64,000 bases of DNA from Methylobacterium sp. B4 (GCF_003201865.1 NZ_QJJJ01000004.1:1-64000), one strand, 5' to 3'. Counted from the first letter of the stretch, positions 8,202 to 20,600 are shown. A program made the numbers and translations. The notes: generated by a model from the sequence alone, not told the origin.

Positions 8202-9419
8202 ATGCAGGTTGAGACCGATCCCCGAGACGTCGGCCTCTGCCCCGACCGCCTGGAGCGGATCGATGCCTGGATGCGGGGTTACGTGGAATCCGGACGGCTC
8301 GCGGGCCTCTCGGTCAGCGTGCTGCGGGGGGACAAGACCGCCTTCTTCCGCGCCCACGGTCATGCCGACCTCGCGCGGGAGAGGCCGTTCGCCGCCGACA
8401 CCCTGACCCGCATCTACTCGATGACGAAGCCGCTGACCTCGCTCGCGGTGATGATGCTCTACGAGGAGGGGCGCTTCCAGCTCGACGACCCGGTGGCGCG
8501 CTTCCTGCCCGAATTCGGGCAGATGCGCGTGGCCACCGGCGGCAACCGGGCGCGGCTCGAGACCGAGCCGGCCCGCCGGCTCATCACGATCCACGACCTG
8601 CTGACCCACACGAGCGGCCTCACCTACGGCTTCATGGAGGCGACCCTCGTCGATGCCCTCTACCGGCAGAACGAGATCGACTTCCAGACCTCGACCCTGC
8701 CGCTCGGCGAGCTCGTGGCGCGACTCGCGCAGCAGCCGCTGCTGGCCCAGCCGGGCGCCGAGTGGAACTACTCGGTGGCCACCGACGTGCTCGGCCATCT
8801 CGTGGCGGTCGTCTCCGGCCTCGACTTCGCGGATTTCCTACGGAAGCGCATCCTGCGCCCGCTCGGCCTGCACGACACCGACTTCTTCGTGGCGCCGGAC
8901 AAGCGCGAGCGCTTCGCCGCCAACTACGCCTTCGACCGGGCGGGAAGCCTGCGCCTCTACGACGACAGCGTCGGCAGCCGCTTCCTCGAACCCCCGCCCC
9001 TGGCCTCGGGCGGCGGCGGCCTCGTCTCGACGGCGGGCGACTACCTGCGCTTCTGCCGGCTGATCCTGAATCTCGGCGAACTCGACGGGGTGCGGCTCCT
9101 GGGCCGCAAGAGCGTCGAGCTGATGCTCATGAACCACCTGCCCGGCGACCTCGCGTCGATGGGCCAGCCGCGCTTCGCCGAATCCTCCTATGCCGGAATC
9201 GGCTTCGGCCTCGGCTTCTCGGTCATGCTCGACCCGGCCCGCGCCCAGATCCTCGGCACGCCGGGCGAGGTTTCCTGGGGCGGGGTGGCGAGCACTTCGT
9301 TCTGGATCGACCCGGACGAGGACATGGCGGTGCTTCTGCTCGCCCAGCTCGTGCCCTCCTCCGCGCTGCCGCTGCGCCGCGAGCTGCGGGTGCTCACCTA
9401 CGCCGCGCTCGAAGCCTGA
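8202..9419 (+). CDS. Serine beta-lactamase-like hydrolase (class C/esterase family)
   Basis: A 405-residue serine hydrolase of the beta-lactamase/transpeptidase-like superfamily. The nucleophile motif S-M-T-K is at Ser73-Lys76 (YSMTKPLTS), and the catalytic Tyr of the YxN-type motif is near Tyr190 (WNYSVATD). DLLTHTSGLTYGF and the WGGVASTSFWIDP motif near the C-terminus replace the KTG box and are typical of EstB-like esterases and related hydrolases. There is no signal peptide, which argues for a cytosolic esterase or amidase rather than an antibiotic-degrading enzyme. Substrate unknown. The RBS-like CGAGGAG lies just before the ATG. Confidence 0.87.
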   Translation: MQVETDPRDVGLCPDRLERIDAWMRGYVESGRLAGLSVSVLRGDKTAFFRAHGHADLARERPFAADTLTRIYSMTKPLTSLAVMMLYEEGRFQLDDPVARFLPEFGQMRVATGGNRARLETEPARRLITIHDLLTHTSGLTYGFMEATLVDALYRQNEIDFQTSTLPLGELVARLAQQPLLAQPGAEWNYSVATDVLGHLVAVVSGLDFADFLRKRILRPLGLHDTDFFVAPDKRERFAANYAFDRAGSLRLYDDSVGSRFLEPPPLASGGGGLVSTAGDYLRFCRLILNLGELDGVRLLGRKSVELMLMNHLPGDLASMGQPRFAESSYAGIGFGLGFSVMLDPARAQILGTPGEVSWGGVASTSFWIDPDEDMAVLLLAQLVPSSALPLRRELRVLTYAALEA

Positions 9420-9581
9420 GCCGGCGACGGTCCCGCCGCGGGCTCGGGAACCGAAGCGCGGCTTTTAACATAGTGAAGGGTGCCCGACCGGCCCCGAGGC
9501 GGCTCTCCGCTTCGGGGCCGCGGCACGCCTGCATCCGCCGCAACCGGATCGTTCGAACACTGGAAGGAAAGCCGGGCCGGC

Positions 9582-11558
<1,977 letters not shown>

Positions 11559-11893
11559 GGATCGCCGACCGGCCGGCGTCGCCTGCCGGATCTGCTCGCA
11601 ACGAGCGGTGGATTCATCCGCCGGGCCGTCCCGTGCCCGGCGGCGTGCAAGCCCTTGTCCGCGCCTCTCCGACCGGATCCGGACCAACCCGCAGAGGTGG
11701 TATCTCGTTGAGACGAAAGAAAATTTGGAACGCCATCAAAAATAATTTTGAGCGCAGTTCGAGCGGTTGATGCAGTGCAAACAGCCCGTTTTGATCGAGA
11801 ATTTTTGTCAAACCACGAGACAGCTTGATTGAACTTTAGTGCCATCCCTGTTTGGATCCAGCCTTAGAACAAAACCAAGTTGGGCAGGAAAAC
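11559..11893 (+). promoter_or_regulatory. Upstream region of the formate dehydrogenase operon
   Basis: About 335 bases without a gene. The first 140 are GC-rich; from about 11700 the sequence is much richer in A and T (for example CATCAAAAATAATTTTGAG). This is the likely promoter region for fdh2C, since a strong composition drop just before an operon is typical here. No convincing -35/-10 pair, sigma-54 site or LysR palindrome could be assigned by eye. Confidence 0.45.
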
Positions 11894-12367
11894 ATGGCTG
11901 GTTCCGAGCCTTGGAACGCCTCGCGCGCCGCGGGGATCGTGGCCGAGCTGCAATCCCTGGAGGGCGCGACTCTCCCTATATTGCATGCTCTGCAGGAGAC
12001 GTTCGGCTACGTCGACGCGCAGGCGGTGCCGATGATCGCCGATGCGCTGAACTTATCGCGCGCCGAGGTGCACGGCTGCCTGACCTTCTACCACGACTTC
12101 CGGCGCGAACCGCCGGCCGGGCATCACCACGTGAAGCTGTGCCGGGCCGAGGCCTGTCAGGCGATGGGTTCCGACCGGCTGCACGGCGAAATCCTCTCGC
12201 GGATGGGTTGCGACTGGCACGGAACCAGCGCCGACGGCGTTACCGTAGAGCCGGTCTACTGCCTTGGCCTCTGCGCCAACGCCCCCGCCGCCCTGGTCAA
12301 TGACGAGCCGCTGGCCCGCCTGACGGCCGAATCCCTCGACGCCGCCCTCAAGGAGGCCCGCGCGTGA
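11894..12367 (+). CDS. fdh2C: NAD-dependent formate dehydrogenase gamma subunit (NuoE-like)
   Basis: A 157-residue thioredoxin-like [2Fe-2S] protein of the NuoE/FdsG family. Ligand cysteines are Cys83, Cys88 (CRAEAC), Cys123 and Cys127 (CLGLC), the standard C-x4-C ... C-x3-C spacing. It relays electrons within the NADH-forming module of soluble FdsGBAD-type formate dehydrogenases. The ATG at MAGSEPW follows AGGAA; a TTG 14 codons upstream is possible but weaker. The stop overlaps the GTG of the next gene by four bases, indicating translational coupling. The gene order matches FDH2 of Methylobacterium extorquens, hence the symbol; by sequence alone fdsG is equally apt. Confidence 0.93.
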   Translation: MAGSEPWNASRAAGIVAELQSLEGATLPILHALQETFGYVDAQAVPMIADALNLSRAEVHGCLTFYHDFRREPPAGHHHVKLCRAEACQAMGSDRLHGEILSRMGCDWHGTSADGVTVEPVYCLGLCANAPAALVNDEPLARLTAESLDAALKEARA

Positions 12368-13923
12368 GCATCACCCTCTACGTCCCGCAGGACGCGGTCG
12401 CCCTGGGTCTCGGCGCCAATCGCGTCGCCCGCGCGATCTTTGCCGGCGCCGAACGGCGCGGTCTCGACGTGCGCATCGTCCGCACCGGCACCCGCGGCAT
12501 GCTCTGGCTCGAGCCGATGGTCGAGGTCGGCACGCCGGAGGGCCGCATCGCCTACGGCCCGGTGACCCCGGCCGACGTCGAGGGCCTGCTCGACGCGAAC
12601 TTCGTCGAGGGCGGCGAGCACGCACTCCGCCTCGGAAAGCCGGAAGAAATTCCGTTCCTGGCCAAGCAGCATCGCCTGACCTTCCACCGCTGCGGCGTGG
12701 TCGATCCGGTCTCGGTCGAGGATTACCGGGCCCATGGCGGCTATCGCGGCCTCGAAGCCGCGCTGAAGCTCGACGCCGAGGGCATTGTTGCCCAGGTGCG
12801 CGATTCGGGACTGCGCGGGCGCGGCGGCGCCGGCTTCCCGGCGGGCATCAAGTGGAACACGGTGATGCTGGCCAAGGCGGACCAGAAATACGTGGTCTGC
12901 AATGCCGACGAGGGCGATTCCGGCACCTTCGCCGACCGGATCATGATGGAGGGCGACCCCTTCAACCTGATCGAGGGCATGACCATCGCCGCCGTCGCCA
13001 CCGGTGCGACCCGGGGCTACATCTACTGCCGCTCGGAATACCCGCAGAGCTTCAAGACCCTGCGTGACGCCATCGCCAACGGCGTGCGGGCCGGCGTGCT
13101 CGGCGACAACATCCTGGGAAGCGGCAAGAGCTTCCACCTGGAAGTGCGGCTGGGTGCCGGCGCCTATATCTGCGGCGAAGAGACCTCGCTGCTGGAAAGC
13201 CTCGAGGGCAAGCGCGGCATCGTCCGGGCCAAGCCGCCGATCCCGGCGCTGAAGGGCTTTCTCGGCAAGCCGACGCTGGTCAACAACGTCATGACCTTCA
13301 CGGCCGTACCGTACATCCTGGAGCACGGCGCCAAGTCTTACGCCGAGTACGGTATGGGCCGCTCGCTCGGCACCCTGCCGATTCAGCTCGCCGGCAACAT
13401 CGCCCAGGGCGGCCTGATCGAGTACGCCTTCGGCATCACCATCCGTCAGGTGATCGAGGAGTTCGGCGGCGGCACGGCCTCGGGCCGGCCGGTGCGCGCG
13501 GTGCAGGTCGGCGGCCCGCTCGGGGCCTACTTCCCCGACGAGCTGCTCGACACGCCGCTCGATTACGAGGCGATGGCGGCCAAGAAGGGCCTCGTCGGCC
13601 ACGGCGGCATCGTCGTGTTCGACGACACGGTGGACATGGCCAAGCAGGCGCGTTTCGCCTTCGAGTTCTGCGCCACCGAATCCTGCGGCAAGTGCACCCC
13701 CTGCCGCGTCGGCGCCACCCGCGGCGTCGAGACCATGGACAAGGTCATCTCCGGCATCCGCCCGGAGGCGAATCTCAAGCTCGTCGCGGACCTCTGCGAG
13801 GTCATGACCGACGGCTCGCTCTGCGCCATGGGCGGCCTGACGCCCATGCCCGTGATGAGCGCCATCACCAACTTCCCCGAGGATTTTCGGCGCGCGGGCG
13901 ATCTGCCCGTCGCGGCCGAGTGA
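12364..13923 (+). CDS. fdh2B: NAD-dependent formate dehydrogenase beta subunit (NuoF-like, FMN/NAD)
   Basis: A 519-residue NuoF/FdsB-type flavoprotein. An N-terminal thioredoxin-like region without cluster cysteines is followed by the FMN/NAD site: RGRGGAGFPAGIKW near residue 154, NADEGDSGTFADR near 180, and YICGEETSLLESLEGKRG near 270. The [4Fe-4S] ligands are in ESCGKCTPCRVG with a distant Cys in SLCAMGG. It passes electrons from the iron-sulfur chain to NAD+. It starts with GTG overlapping the previous stop and is followed after 12 bases by the catalytic subunit, so it is translated as part of a tight operon. Confidence 0.95.
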   Translation: MSITLYVPQDAVALGLGANRVARAIFAGAERRGLDVRIVRTGTRGMLWLEPMVEVGTPEGRIAYGPVTPADVEGLLDANFVEGGEHALRLGKPEEIPFLAKQHRLTFHRCGVVDPVSVEDYRAHGGYRGLEAALKLDAEGIVAQVRDSGLRGRGGAGFPAGIKWNTVMLAKADQKYVVCNADEGDSGTFADRIMMEGDPFNLIEGMTIAAVATGATRGYIYCRSEYPQSFKTLRDAIANGVRAGVLGDNILGSGKSFHLEVRLGAGAYICGEETSLLESLEGKRGIVRAKPPIPALKGFLGKPTLVNNVMTFTAVPYILEHGAKSYAEYGMGRSLGTLPIQLAGNIAQGGLIEYAFGITIRQVIEEFGGGTASGRPVRAVQVGGPLGAYFPDELLDTPLDYEAMAAKKGLVGHGGIVVFDDTVDMAKQARFAFEFCATESCGKCTPCRVGATRGVETMDKVISGIRPEANLKLVADLCEVMTDGSLCAMGGLTPMPVMSAITNFPEDFRRAGDLPVAAE

Positions 13924-13935
13924 GGAGGCGCTCGC

Positions 13936-16788
13936 ATGACCCTCATCAAGGAAATCGACTACGGCACGCCGATCCGGCTCAACGAGCAGACGGTGACGCT
14001 GACCATCGACGGAGAGAGCGTGACGGTGCCCGCGGGCACCTCGGTCATGGCCGCCGCGATGCATATGGGCACCAAGATCCCGAAGCTCTGCGCCACGGAT
14101 TCGCTGGAGCCGTTCGGCTCCTGCCGCATGTGCCTCGTGGAGATCGAGGGCCGCCGCGGCACGCCGGCCTCCTGCACCACGCCGGCCGAGAACGGCATGG
14201 TCGTGCATACCCAGAACGAAAAGCTGCATCGCCTCCGCAAGGGCGTGATGGAGCTCTACATCTCCGACCACCCGCTCGACTGCCTGACCTGCGCGGCCAA
14301 CGGCGATTGTGAGCTGCAGGATACTGCAGGTCAGGTCGGCCTGCGCGACGTGCGTTACGGCTATGACGGCGACAACCACGTCAAGCCGACCTCCGAGCGC
14401 TACCTGCCCAAGGACGAGTCGAACCCCTACTTCACCTACGACCCGTCGAAGTGCATCGTTTGCAATCGCTGCGTCCGCGCCTGCGAGGAGACGCAGGGCA
14501 CCTTCGCGCTGACCATCGAGGGCCGCGGCTTCGACAGCCGCGTGGCGGCCGGCCCGACCAACTTCATGCAGTCCGAATGCGTGTCCTGCGGCGCCTGCGT
14601 CCAGGCCTGCCCGACCGCGACGCTGCAGGAGAAGACGATCCACGAGTTCGGCCAGCCCGACCATGCGGCGGTGACGACCTGCGCCTATTGCGGCGTCGGC
14701 TGCGCCTTCAAGGCCGAGATGCAGGGCGACAAGGTCGTGCGCATGGTGCCCTACAAGGGCGGCAAGGCGAACGAGGGCCATTCCTGCGTCAAGGGCCGCT
14801 TCGCCTACGGCTACGCCACCCACAAGGACCGCATCACCAAGCCGATGATCCGCGCCAAGATCACGGATCCGTGGCGCGAGGTCTCCTGGGAGGAGGCGAT
14901 CAATCACGCCGCCTCCGAGTTCAAGCGCATCCAGGCCAAGTACGGCCGCGATTCGGTTGGTGGCATCACCTCGTCGCGCTGCACCAACGAGGAAGCCTAC
15001 CTCGTCCAGAAGCTGGTTCGCGCCGCCTTCGGCAACAATAACGTCGATACCTGCGCCCGCGTCTGCCACTCGCCGACCGGCTACGGCCTGATGTCCACGC
15101 TCGGCACCTCCGCCGGCACGCAGGACTTCAAGTCGGTCGAGGAATCCGACGTGATCCTCGTCATCGGCGCCAACCCGACCGACGGTCACCCCGTCTTCGG
15201 CTCGCGGATGAAGAAGCGGCTGCGTGAAGGCGCCCGCCTCATCGTCGCCGACCCGCGCAAGATCGACCTCGTGAAGTCGCCCCACATCCGGGCCGACCAT
15301 CACCTGCCGCTCAAGCCCGGCTCCAACGTCGCTTTCATCAACGCGTTCGCCCACGTCATCGTCACGGAAGGGCTGATCGCCGAGGATTACGTCCGCGAGC
15401 GCTGCGATCTGGCCGAGTTCGAGTCCTGGGCCCGGTTCATCGCCGAGGAGCGCAACTCGCCCGAGGCCGCGCAGGCGATCACCGGCGTCGATCCGCAGGA
15501 GATCCGTGCCGCCGCCCGGCTCTACGCCACGGGAGGCAAGGCCGCGATCTACTACGGGTTGGGCGTGACCGAGCACAGCCAGGGCTCGACCATGGTGATG
15601 GGCATGGCCAACATCGCCATGGCCACCGGCAATATCGGCATGGTGGGCGCCGGCGTGAACCCGCTGCGCGGCCAGAACAACGTGCAGGGCTCCTGCGACA
15701 TGGGCTCGTTCCCGCACGAGCTGCCGGGCTACCGCCACGTCTCGGACGACGCCACCCGCGAGAGCTTCGAGGCGATCTGGGGGGCCAAGCTCGACAACGC
15801 GCCGGGCCTGCGCATCACCAACATGCTGGACGAGGCCGTCGGCGGCACCTTCAAGGGCATGTACATCCAGGGCGAGGACATCGCGCAGTCCGACCCCGAC
15901 ACCCATCACGTCACCTCCGGCCTCAAGGCCATGGAGTGCATCGTGATCCAGGACCTGTTCCTGAACGAGACCGCCAAGTACGCCCACGTCTTCCTGCCGG
16001 GCGCCTCCTTCCTCGAGAAGGACGGCACCTTCACCAACGCCGAGCGCCGCATCTCCCGCGTGCGCAAGGTGATGTCCCCGATGGGCGGCTACGGCGACTG
16101 GGAGGGCACGGTGCTGCTCGCCAACGCGCTGGGCTACAAGATGGAGTACACCCACCCGTCCGAAATCATGGACGAGATCGCGGCGCTCACCCCGAGCTTC
16201 GCCGGCGTCTCCTACGACAAGCTGGAGGAGCTGGGCTCGATCCAGTGGCCCTGCAACGAGAAGGCGCCGCTCGGCACGCCGATGATGCACGTCGACCGGT
16301 TCGTGCGCGGCAAGGGCCGCTTCATGATCACGGAATACGTGCCCACCGACGAGCGGACCACGGGCAAGTTCCCGCTGATCCTCACCACGGGCCGTATCCT
16401 CTCGCAGTACAATGTCGGCGCGCAGACGCGGCGCACCGAGAACTCCCGCTGGCACGAGGAGGACGTGCTGGAGATCCACCCCTTCGACGCGGAGATGCGC
16501 GGCATCGTCGACGGCGACCTCGTCGCGCTGGAGAGCCGCTCGGGCGACATCGCGCTCAAGGCCAAGGTCACGGAGCGGATGCAGCCGGGGATCGTCTACA
16601 CGACCTTCCACCACGCCAAGACCGGTGCCAACGTCATCACCACGGACTACTCGGACTGGGCCACCAACTGCCCCGAGTACAAGGTGACGGCGGTGCAGGT
16701 GCGGCGCACGAACCGGCCCTCCGACTGGCAGGCGAAGTTCTACGAAGAGGACTTCTCGCTGACCCGCATCGCGGAAGCCGCGGAGTGA
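13936..16788 (+). CDS. fdh2A: NAD-dependent formate dehydrogenase catalytic alpha subunit (Mo/W-bis-MGD)
   Basis: A 950-residue catalytic subunit oxidising formate to CO2. The N-terminal region carries a plant-type [2Fe-2S] domain (FGSCRMC), a His-Cys [4Fe-4S] site (HPLDCLTCAANGDC), and two ferredoxin-type clusters (CIVCNRCVRAC, CVSCGACVQAC). The molybdopterin part opens with CAYCGVGC. The metal ligand is Cys377 in CARVCHSPTG, so this is a cysteine rather than selenocysteine enzyme; His378 and Arg578 (PLRGQNN) are the expected catalytic partners. The C-terminal dinucleotide-binding domain (LTTGRILSQYNVG) completes the fold. Mo versus W cannot be told from sequence; the FDH2 enzyme of M. extorquens is the molybdenum one. 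Confidence 0.96.
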   Translation: MTLIKEIDYGTPIRLNEQTVTLTIDGESVTVPAGTSVMAAAMHMGTKIPKLCATDSLEPFGSCRMCLVEIEGRRGTPASCTTPAENGMVVHTQNEKLHRLRKGVMELYISDHPLDCLTCAANGDCELQDTAGQVGLRDVRYGYDGDNHVKPTSERYLPKDESNPYFTYDPSKCIVCNRCVRACEETQGTFALTIEGRGFDSRVAAGPTNFMQSECVSCGACVQACPTATLQEKTIHEFGQPDHAAVTTCAYCGVGCAFKAEMQGDKVVRMVPYKGGKANEGHSCVKGRFAYGYATHKDRITKPMIRAKITDPWREVSWEEAINHAASEFKRIQAKYGRDSVGGITSSRCTNEEAYLVQKLVRAAFGNNNVDTCARVCHSPTGYGLMSTLGTSAGTQDFKSVEESDVILVIGANPTDGHPVFGSRMKKRLREGARLIVADPRKIDLVKSPHIRADHHLPLKPGSNVAFINAFAHVIVTEGLIAEDYVRERCDLAEFESWARFIAEERNSPEAAQAITGVDPQEIRAAARLYATGGKAAIYYGLGVTEHSQGSTMVMGMANIAMATGNIGMVGAGVNPLRGQNNVQGSCDMGSFPHELPGYRHVSDDATRESFEAIWGAKLDNAPGLRITNMLDEAVGGTFKGMYIQGEDIAQSDPDTHHVTSGLKAMECIVIQDLFLNETAKYAHVFLPGASFLEKDGTFTNAERRISRVRKVMSPMGGYGDWEGTVLLANALGYKMEYTHPSEIMDEIAALTPSFAGVSYDKLEELGSIQWPCNEKAPLGTPMMHVDRFVRGKGRFMITEYVPTDERTTGKFPLILTTGRILSQYNVGAQTRRTENSRWHEEDVLEIHPFDAEMRGIVDGDLVALESRSGDIALKAKVTERMQPGIVYTTFHHAKTGANVITTDYSDWATNCPEYKVTAVQVRRTNRPSDWQAKFYEEDFSLTRIAEAAE

Positions 16789-16867
16789 TCTTCTGAGACT
16801 TGGGGAGCGGGCCACGGCCCGCTCCCACACCGGCCCGCCGGTTCGGGCCGGAGACCTCCACCGTCAT

Positions 16868-16948
16868 TGCGAGCGAATGCGAAGCAATCCAGCGGCGCCA
16901 CCTCTCCGGATCGGGCGGCGTCCTGGATTGCTTCGGCTCCGCCTCGCA
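16868..16948. repeat. Dispersed palindromic element (type 2) between fdh2A and fdh2D
   Basis: Imperfect inverted repeat. The left arm begins TGCGAG and ends AAGCAATCCAG at 16892; the right arm begins CTGGATTGCTT at 16923 and ends CTCGCA at 16948. The arms share two paired blocks separated by unpaired bases. Similar sequence recurs in shortened form near 37962 and 58184. It lies inside the operon, in the 228-base gap before the delta-subunit gene, and would form a large hairpin in the polycistronic mRNA. Confidence 0.75.
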
Positions 16949-17016
16949 GGGACGGAGCGCAGAGCCGGTCCGGTCGGAGCGGTATCAGTTCGGCACATGG
17001 ACACCCCGAGCAGGCA

Positions 17017-17307
17017 ATGAGCGCAACGACCACCAACGATCGACTGGTGCGGATGGCCAACCAGATCGCCCTGTTCTTCCGCTCCTATCCGGAAGACGAG
17101 GCGGTGGCGGGCATCCACAACCACATCGTGGCGTTCTGGACGCCGAAGATGCGCCGCGACCTCGAAGGCTACGCCGACGAGGCCGGTGAGCGGCTCGACG
17201 CCCTGGTGCGCAAGGCGCTCGAAGGCGAGCCGACGACGGACAGCCCCGTGCGTCCGGCCACCCGCAACCCGCAGCTCGCGGGCGAGAGCGCCAGCGACGC
17301 GGGCTGA
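17017..17307 (+). CDS. fdh2D: NAD-dependent formate dehydrogenase delta subunit
   Basis: A 96-residue protein of the FdsD family. NDRLVRMANQIALFFRSYPEDEAVAGI, then HIVAFWTPKMRRDL, are the family signature. FdsD is a small accessory subunit that in other bacteria is required for an active enzyme and is thought to help assemble or stabilise the cofactor-loaded alpha subunit. Unlike the other subunit genes it does not overlap or abut its neighbour: 228 bases holding a palindromic repeat lie upstream. The C-terminal 30 residues are Ala/Pro/Thr-rich and probably disordered. The ATG follows a weak GAGCAGG site. Confidence 0.93.
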   Translation: MSATTTNDRLVRMANQIALFFRSYPEDEAVAGIHNHIVAFWTPKMRRDLEGYADEAGERLDALVRKALEGEPTTDSPVRPATRNPQLAGESASDAG

Positions 17308-17403
17308 ACCCCCGTCGTCCGGCCGGCGGCTTGAGCCGCCTCCCGCAATCGGCCTACCACGACGGGAGCCCGCCCTCCTCGCGGGCGTCGGGACGGCGCT
17401 CAC

Positions 17404-18339
17404 GTGATCGACAAGCTCGAATTCCTTCTGGCACTCGCTCGCGAGCAGCATTTCGGGCGGGCGGCGGAAGCCTGCGGCGTCACCCAGCAGACCCTGTCGG
17501 CGGGGGTGAAGAGCCTGGAGGACCGCTTCGGCGTGCGCCTCGTCCAGCGGGGCTCCCGCTTCCAGGGCTTCACGCCCGAAGGCGACCGGGTGCTGGCCTG
17601 GGGCCGGCGCATCGTCGGCGATGCACGGGCCATGCAGGACGACGTAGCCGCCCTGCGCCGTGGCCTGACCGGCCACCTGCGCATCGCCGCGGTGCCGACC
17701 GCCCTGCCGATGGTGGCCGCGCTGACCACGCCCTACCGGGCGCGCTATCCGAACGTCCGCTTCAGCGTCCTCTCCACGACTTCGGAGGAGATTTTCTCGC
17801 TGATCGACAATCTCGAGGCGGATGCGGGGCTGACCTATCTCGACAACGAGCCTCTCGGCCGCGTCATCGCCGTGCCGCTCTACACCGAGCACTATCAGCT
17901 CCTCACCGCCGCCGGCGGCCCCTACGACGACCGGGCCAGCGTCACCTGGGCGGAACTGGCGACGATTCCGCTCTGCCTGCTGACGCCGAACATGCAGAAC
18001 CGGCGCATCATCGACCAGCAGCTCCGCGCCGCCGGCGGCGAGCCGGCCCCGACGCTGGAATCCAATTCCATGGTCGTGCTGATGACCCATGTGCGGACGC
18101 TGCAATGGGCGAGCGTGATGCCGGCCATCCTCGCCGACGCGCTGGGACCGACCGAGGGCCTGCGGGCGATCCCGATCGTCGAGCCGGACCTGCGCCACGC
18201 CATCGGCCTCGTCGCCCCGCGCCGCGATCCGGCGACGCCGATGGTGACCGCCCTCGTCAACGTCGCCCGCACCGTGGCCCGAACCCTCGACGCGGACGAT
18301 CCGGTGCCGGCGGGCCTGCACGGCGCGGGGAACGGATAG
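17404..18339 (+). CDS. LysR-family transcriptional regulator, probably of the formate dehydrogenase genes
   Basis: A 311-residue LysR regulator. The winged helix-turn-helix is at residues 1-60 (FGRAAEACGVTQQTLSAGVKSLEDRFGVRLVQR); the effector domain follows from about residue 90 (GHLRIAAVPTALPMVAAL). LysR regulators flank formate dehydrogenase operons in several proteobacteria, usually divergent from them. Here the gene is downstream in the same direction, about 100 bases after fdh2D, so it may be read from the same transcript. The start is a GTG. That it controls fdh2 is inferred from position only; no LysR box was identified. Confidence 0.88.
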   Translation: MIDKLEFLLALAREQHFGRAAEACGVTQQTLSAGVKSLEDRFGVRLVQRGSRFQGFTPEGDRVLAWGRRIVGDARAMQDDVAALRRGLTGHLRIAAVPTALPMVAALTTPYRARYPNVRFSVLSTTSEEIFSLIDNLEADAGLTYLDNEPLGRVIAVPLYTEHYQLLTAAGGPYDDRASVTWAELATIPLCLLTPNMQNRRIIDQQLRAAGGEPAPTLESNSMVVLMTHVRTLQWASVMPAILADALGPTEGLRAIPIVEPDLRHAIGLVAPRRDPATPMVTALVNVARTVARTLDADDPVPAGLHGAGNG

Positions 18340-18489
18340 GATCGAAATCGGCCGCTCGCATCGCGTTCGGCAGTGCCGCTTCCATCCTGGCGAGGCGATG
18401 CCGAAGCGGCCCGGGGGGGCGCCTGATGCGGAGACGTCGCGGTGCCGGATCGCTTTGCCGACGGGCGCGATGACGGCCGAGCGGACGGA

Positions 18490-18933
18490 TCAGGCGCCGG
18501 GGCGCTGAAGAACCGCGCATTGGGTGAGCGGGCCCTGCTCCCGGCGCATGAAGGCGCAGGTGACGCGGGCGCCGCCCACGTCGATGGTGCTGTGGCGCTT
18601 GGCCTGCGCGCCCTCTCGGGCCTGCCGGGCGGCTTCGCTCAGGCGGTCCGGGGCGATCCCCGTGACGGCGTGGCCGGCCTGCCCGAACAGCGTGTCGTAA
18701 TCCGCCGGCACGGTCTCGCCCCGGTACTGCGCGCCGACGGAGGATTGCTCGCCCGCGCAGGAAAGCGTCAGCGCCGTCTGCGGGCCCGCATCGAAGCGGG
18801 CGAAGTCGGCGCTGCGCTCGGCGACCTCCGCCTTGGTCGCGGCCCGCACCCGCTCGATCAGGTCGGTGCAGGATTCCTCCGCCGACGCGGGAGAGGCGGC
18901 GAGGAGGAGGAGAAGGAGGAGGGCGCGGCGCAT
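18490..18933 (-). CDS. Small exported cysteine-containing protein, unknown function
   Basis: A 147-residue protein with a strong signal peptide (MRRALLLLLLLAASPASA, cleavage before EE). The mature part contains four cysteines (ESCTD, LSCAG, VTCAF, TQCAV), an even number consistent with two disulfides in the periplasm. No family is recognised. It is convergent with the LysR gene and lies before the 3' end of obgE on the same strand, separated by a short tandem repeat. Confidence 0.7.
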   Translation of the reverse strand: MRRALLLLLLLAASPASAEESCTDLIERVRAATKAEVAERSADFARFDAGPQTALTLSCAGEQSSVGAQYRGETVPADYDTLFGQAGHAVTGIAPDRLSEAARQAREGAQAKRHSTIDVGGARVTCAFMRREQGPLTQCAVLQRPGA

Positions 18934-19005
18934 GGCCCGATGTTAGGACAAGGCGGCAAGGTCCGTCGCCGGGAGCGGGCTGAGGCGTAGCGCCGCTCCG
19001 CCCAA

Positions 19006-20123
<1,118 letters not shown>

Positions 20124-20600
20124 TCAGGTCTCGGTGCGACGGCACTGGCCGTCGAGATTGAGGTACTGGACGCTGCGCAGGCCGGCCTCGAACCACCCGC
20201 CGGCATCCGGCTGGCGCCCGTTGGCGCCGCCGTCGCCGTAGAGGTTGATCTGGATCGCGCCGTCCGGCGAGCGCAGGGTCGGCGCCTCGCCGCCGCGTTC
20301 GTAGTTCCAGGCCGGCCGCTGCTCGAACAGGGTCTGGGTCCCGTCCGCCTCCCGCTGGAAGAGCTGGCCGTAGGTGCCGCCGCCCTCCCGCGGGCCGGCG
20401 AAGTAGAATCCGACCCGGGGCGTGCGGCCCGAGAAATTGTAGAACTCGCAGTAGAGGCGGCTTTCTCCCGGCGGCCGCGGCGCGGGCGCCGCGGAGCGGA
20501 TCGGCGGCACGGCCTCGTCGCGGGTGATCGCGACGATCAACGACACGAGCGCGGCCGCCGTGAGGGCGGCGCCGAGGCCGGCGAGCGTCCGTGTCCTCAT
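20124..20600 (-). CDS. Membrane-anchored protein of unknown function
   Basis: A 158-residue protein with one N-terminal hydrophobic segment (LAGLGAALTAAALVSLIVAI) followed by a Pro/Ala linker and a globular part beginning RLYCEFYNFSGRTPRVGFYF. Two cysteines are present (YCEF, QCRR). It may be an anchored periplasmic domain or a secreted protein. No family recognised. Its ATG overlaps the stop of the upstream GNAT gene by four bases (ATGA), so the two are translationally coupled; obgE follows 36 bases after its stop. Confidence 0.7.
   Translation of the reverse strand: MRTRTLAGLGAALTAAALVSLIVAITRDEAVPPIRSAAPAPRPPGESRLYCEFYNFSGRTPRVGFYFAGPREGGGTYGQLFQREADGTQTLFEQRPAWNYERGGEAPTLRSPDGAIQINLYGDGGANGRQPDAGGWFEAGLRSVQYLNLDGQCRRTET

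Noticed and set aside
12256-16830. A 1524-codon minus-strand open frame opposite the formate dehydrogenase genes
   Set aside because: The plus strand encodes unmistakable FDH subunits; this frame has no recognisable domain and is a GC-driven shadow.
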